From positions 1 to 63,932 of the forward strand of contig JAHFBG010000012.1 of the NCBI GenBank assembly GCA_023250155.1: 63,932 bases of DNA. Direction: 5' to 3'. Made by a program: the position numbers and the translations under genes. Position 1 is the first letter of the stretch. Each line of letters opens with the position of its first letter. The notes below the pieces were generated by a model. It was not told where the DNA came from, ran no database searches, and saw only the letters and a list, made by a program, of their open reading frames with translations. The DNA is from Candidatus Melainabacteria bacterium. GTDB taxonomy: Bacteria; Cyanobacteriota; Vampirovibrionia; 2-02-FULL-35-15. Below are positions 62,024 to 63,932 of this stretch, in pieces.

Positions 62024-62548
62024 ATGTATTTAATACGAAAAGCAATAACAAAAGATATTAATAATTTATTACATATTGATTTAGCATCTTTTGGAAACCA
62101 CCATTGGTCATATAATGCATTTTTATCTGAATTTACAAGTGACTATTCAAATTATTTAGTTTGTGTTGACTCATTAAATGAATCAACTATTATTGGTTAT
62201 ATAGGATATTGGAAGATTCTAGATGAAGGTCACATTACAACCCTTGCCATTAACCCAAATCATAGAAGAAATCATTTTGCTGATATATTACTATATAAAT
62301 TAATTTACAGTGCAATTAAAAAAAAAATAAGATGGCTTACATTAGAAGTAAGGGTATCAAATATTGCTGCACAAAATTTATATTATAAATTCCAATTTAA
62401 AAACCTAGGAATTAGAAAAAAATATTACCAAGATAATAATGAAGATGCATTAATACTTTGGACTAATAATATCTCCTCACCAAGATATATTGAGCATATT
62501 AATTCACTAATTGTAAAATATGATACGTATGCTGATATATTACATTAG
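62024..62548 (+). CDS. RimI-like GNAT acetyltransferase
   Basis: 174 aa. DLASFGNHHWSYNAFLSEF at the N-terminus and the acetyl-CoA-binding TTLAINPNHRRNHFADILLYKLI with the following LEVRVSNIAAQNLYYKFQF are typical of ribosomal-protein-alanine (RimI) acetyltransferases, which modify S18 or N-termini. The usual Arg-x-x-Gly/Ala loop is RRNHFA, slightly unusual. No Shine-Dalgarno. Alone between hppA and the regulator gene. Confidence 0.75.
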   Translation: MYLIRKAITKDINNLLHIDLASFGNHHWSYNAFLSEFTSDYSNYLVCVDSLNESTIIGYIGYWKILDEGHITTLAINPNHRRNHFADILLYKLIYSAIKKKIRWLTLEVRVSNIAAQNLYYKFQFKNLGIRKKYYQDNNEDALILWTNNISSPRYIEHINSLIVKYDTYADILH

Positions 62549-62751
62549 ACAAGCAGGAGTAAGGTTTGACTATTTTCTGAAAATCTATTATCTAAATTCT
62601 TATAATAAGATAAAATCACTCGGCATTATTTTTATCTTAGGAATTCATGCCTAATTGCTCTAAATTCCACGCTTTGAGCTCCAGATAATTCTATATTATT
62701 TGTACATTAATAAATATAAACAATTAGGTTCACCGATTTAACATTTTCCGT

Positions 62752-62791
62752 CTAAGTTTGGGTACTAATATACTAAGTCCACTAACTAAGT
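62752..62791 (+). promoter_or_regulatory. Promoter region of the RpaA-like gene with CTAAGT repeats
   Basis: CTAAGT occurs at 62752, 62773 and 62786 around a TATACT (62769-62774), just before the Shine-Dalgarno. The repeats may be regulator sites or chance in an AT-rich region. Confidence 0.35.
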
Positions 62792-62814
62792 AATAATAGT
62801 GGGAGGAAGATTAA

Positions 62815-63549
62815 TTGAGTAAAATATTAATAATAGATGATGATAAATCAATTGTAGAACTTGTTAAAGTTAATTTGGAAATTCAAGGACATCAAATACT
62901 TGTCGCCAATGAAGCTATTACTGGATTAGCCTTAGCACAGCAAGAAATCCCCGATTTAATAATTTTAGATTTAATGATGCCAGAAGTTGATGGCTTCACT
63001 GCCTGCCAAAGGATAAGACAAAATCCTGCAACAGAGGAAATTCCAGTATTAATGCTTACTGCTTTATCAAGAACTGACGATAAAGTTTCTGGATTTAATG
63101 CAGGTGCAGACGATTATCTTACTAAACCTTTTGAATTACCAGAGTTATATGTAAGAGTTAGAGCACTACTAAGACGTACAGGAAGAGCCCCAACAGCTAC
63201 TTTACCTGAAATACTACATGCAGGAGATCTTACGTTAATTCCAGAAAGCAGAGAAGTTAAAATCGTTGATAAATTAATTAGATTAACACCAATAGAATTT
63301 GAAGTTTTACACTGTTTATTACAACATCACGGACAAACTGTAAGCACAAGTAAGCTACTTGAAGAAGTCTGGGGATATTCACCCGATGATGATGTAGATA
63401 CTATTAGAGTGCACATCAGACACCTTAGAACAAGGGTTGAGGCAGGAGAGAAAAAGTATATTAAAACCGTATACGGTGGTGGCTACCAACTAATTCCAGA
63501 TGGTTTCTCAGGTAAAGCCGAACAACCTACACCCGAAACAACTTTATAG
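62815..63549 (+). CDS. rpaA: OmpR-family response regulator, RpaA-like
   Basis: 244 aa. Receiver domain with phosphoacceptor D52 ([14 protein letters not shown]), T82 and K104 (LTKPFE), then a winged-helix DNA-binding domain ([21 protein letters not shown] ... [21 protein letters not shown]). The wording closely follows cyanobacterial RpaA, including the [25 protein letters not shown] and [10 protein letters not shown] stretches. In cyanobacteria RpaA is the circadian output regulator. No histidine kinase lies beside it. TTG start with GGGAGG upstream. Confidence 0.88.
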   Translation: MSKILIIDDDKSIVELVKVNLEIQGHQILVANEAITGLALAQQEIPDLIILDLMMPEVDGFTACQRIRQNPATEEIPVLMLTALSRTDDKVSGFNAGADDYLTKPFELPELYVRVRALLRRTGRAPTATLPEILHAGDLTLIPESREVKIVDKLIRLTPIEFEVLHCLLQHHGQTVSTSKLLEEVWGYSPDDDVDTIRVHIRHLRTRVEAGEKKYIKTVYGGGYQLIPDGFSGKAEQPTPETTL

Positions 63550-63569
63550 ATTTTAATTTTTAATCTATA
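63545..63569 (+). terminator. AT-rich hairpin at the end of the regulator gene
   Basis: TATAGATT (63545-63552) pairs with AATCTATA (63562-63569) across a 9-nt loop overlapping the stop codon. No T-run follows, so its strength is doubtful. Confidence 0.3.
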
Positions 63570-63716
63570 CTTACACTACTGTCCGTATATACAAAGGATT
63601 ACGATTAGTTTTATGCTGTTTTAACTTAATGCTGATAAATCAAATTATTTTATCGAGTAATTCATATTAACAATATAAAACTTCTCTATAAAATTTGTCT
63701 AATAAAAAATTTGAAC

Positions 63717-63745
63717 TTGCCTGAAGCCTTATGAAAAGATAAAAT
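63717..63745 (+). promoter_or_regulatory. Sigma70-type promoter of tRNA-Val
   Basis: TTGCCT (63717-63722), 17-nt spacer and TAAAAT (63740-63745), about 66 bp before the mature tRNA end. Confidence 0.55.
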
Positions 63746-63811
63746 TACTAACGTGTTTAGCTAAAAAAGATTTATCCAATTTTATTAAGGATTTAATTTT
63801 TAAAAGAAAAC

Positions 63812-63887
63812 GGACGCTTAGCTCAGTTGGTAGAGCACTTGTTTGACGTACAAGTGGTCAGAGGTTCGAATCCTCTAGCGTCCACCA
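63812..63887 (+). tRNA. tRNA-Val (anticodon GAC), CCA encoded
   Basis: 76 nt. Acceptor stem GGACGCT/AGCGTCC, D arm GCTC...GAGC, anticodon stem CTTGT/ACAAG with loop TTGACGT (GAC at 34-36), T arm AGAGG-TTCGAAT-CCTCT, and an encoded CCA at 63885-63887. Reads GUC/GUU codons. Confidence 0.95.
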
Positions 63888-63932
63888 TTTTTAGAAGCAC
63901 TAACACGTGGCATTTCTCATTCACCCATAACA

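Noticed and set aside
62549..62814. A small RNA or riboswitch before the regulator gene
   Set aside because: A TTAGG/CCTAA hairpin and a slightly GC-richer patch exist near 62640, but no known fold or promoter-terminator pair could be supported.

Overview
The window is an AT-rich, densely packed bacterial chromosome segment carrying mostly housekeeping genes. The best guess for the host is the non-photosynthetic sister lineage of Cyanobacteria (Melainabacteria/Vampirovibrionia-like). Three things support this. The response regulator at 62815-63549 resembles cyanobacterial RpaA closely over both domains. The ferredoxin at 5248-5478 belongs to a type I associate with cyanobacteria. Gene groups such as tig-clpP-clpX match that lineage. 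lpxK and waaA indicate an LPS-type outer membrane. A UbiA-family protein resembling MqnP suggests menaquinone made by the futalosine route. No photosynthesis gene, phage, IS element or CRISPR array was seen.

Layout. 1-5247: a minus-strand dnaK group with two unknown downstream genes. 5248-9331: ferredoxin, a TPR/YkgJ-type protein, aroB-aroK. 9602-12316: dnaB, a small unknown gene, ddl. 12481-16370: a DUF39 homocysteine-biosynthesis-type protein, a TPR lipid- or periplasm-facing protein, a LipM-type octanoyltransferase and bioB. 16430-24642: two unknowns, nadB-nadA, a GAF/degenerate-GGDEF/HD-GYP signalling protein and a DgcN/DgcA-like pair (D-glutamate salvage). 24776-28397: peroxiredoxin, a GNAT protein, an NDH-2-like flavoprotein, mtnP. 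28427-29907: three tandem paralogues with one EF-hand-like loop each. 30041-36853: HtrA protease, fbaB-pyk, a sugar-nucleotide-type epimerase, a DUF2281/PIN toxin-antitoxin pair, mqnP-like ubiA and two small coiled-coil genes.

37140-40092 holds the least explained unit: a membrane-anchored, highly diverged AAA+-like ATPase with a duplicated C-terminal module, followed by an unknown membrane protein. 40072-51490: rhomboid protease, glyS, rpmF-plsX-fabH, a small FtsB-like gene, tig-clpP-clpX, ald, holA. 51487-58006: lpxK-waaA-folD on the minus strand, diverging from LD-carboxypeptidase-dapF-ftsQ-like-rpsD (peptidoglycan recycling, DAP synthesis, division). 58153-63887: an unknown protein, PhoU, a K+-independent-type H+-pyrophosphatase, a RimI-like acetyltransferase, the RpaA-like regulator and tRNA-Val(GAC).

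Three patterns cut across the window. (1) Many genes lack a Shine-Dalgarno sequence and have a -10-like hexamer 6-7 nt before the ATG, which points to leaderless mRNAs. (2) Three convergent gene pairs overlap by exactly 4 nt, so their stop codons share CTAG or TTAA. (3) Several intergenic elements are built from degenerate 7-nt tandem units, some arranged as inverted arms, reminiscent of cyanobacterial heptanucleotide STRR repeats; other GC-rich inverted repeats also stand out against the AT-rich background.
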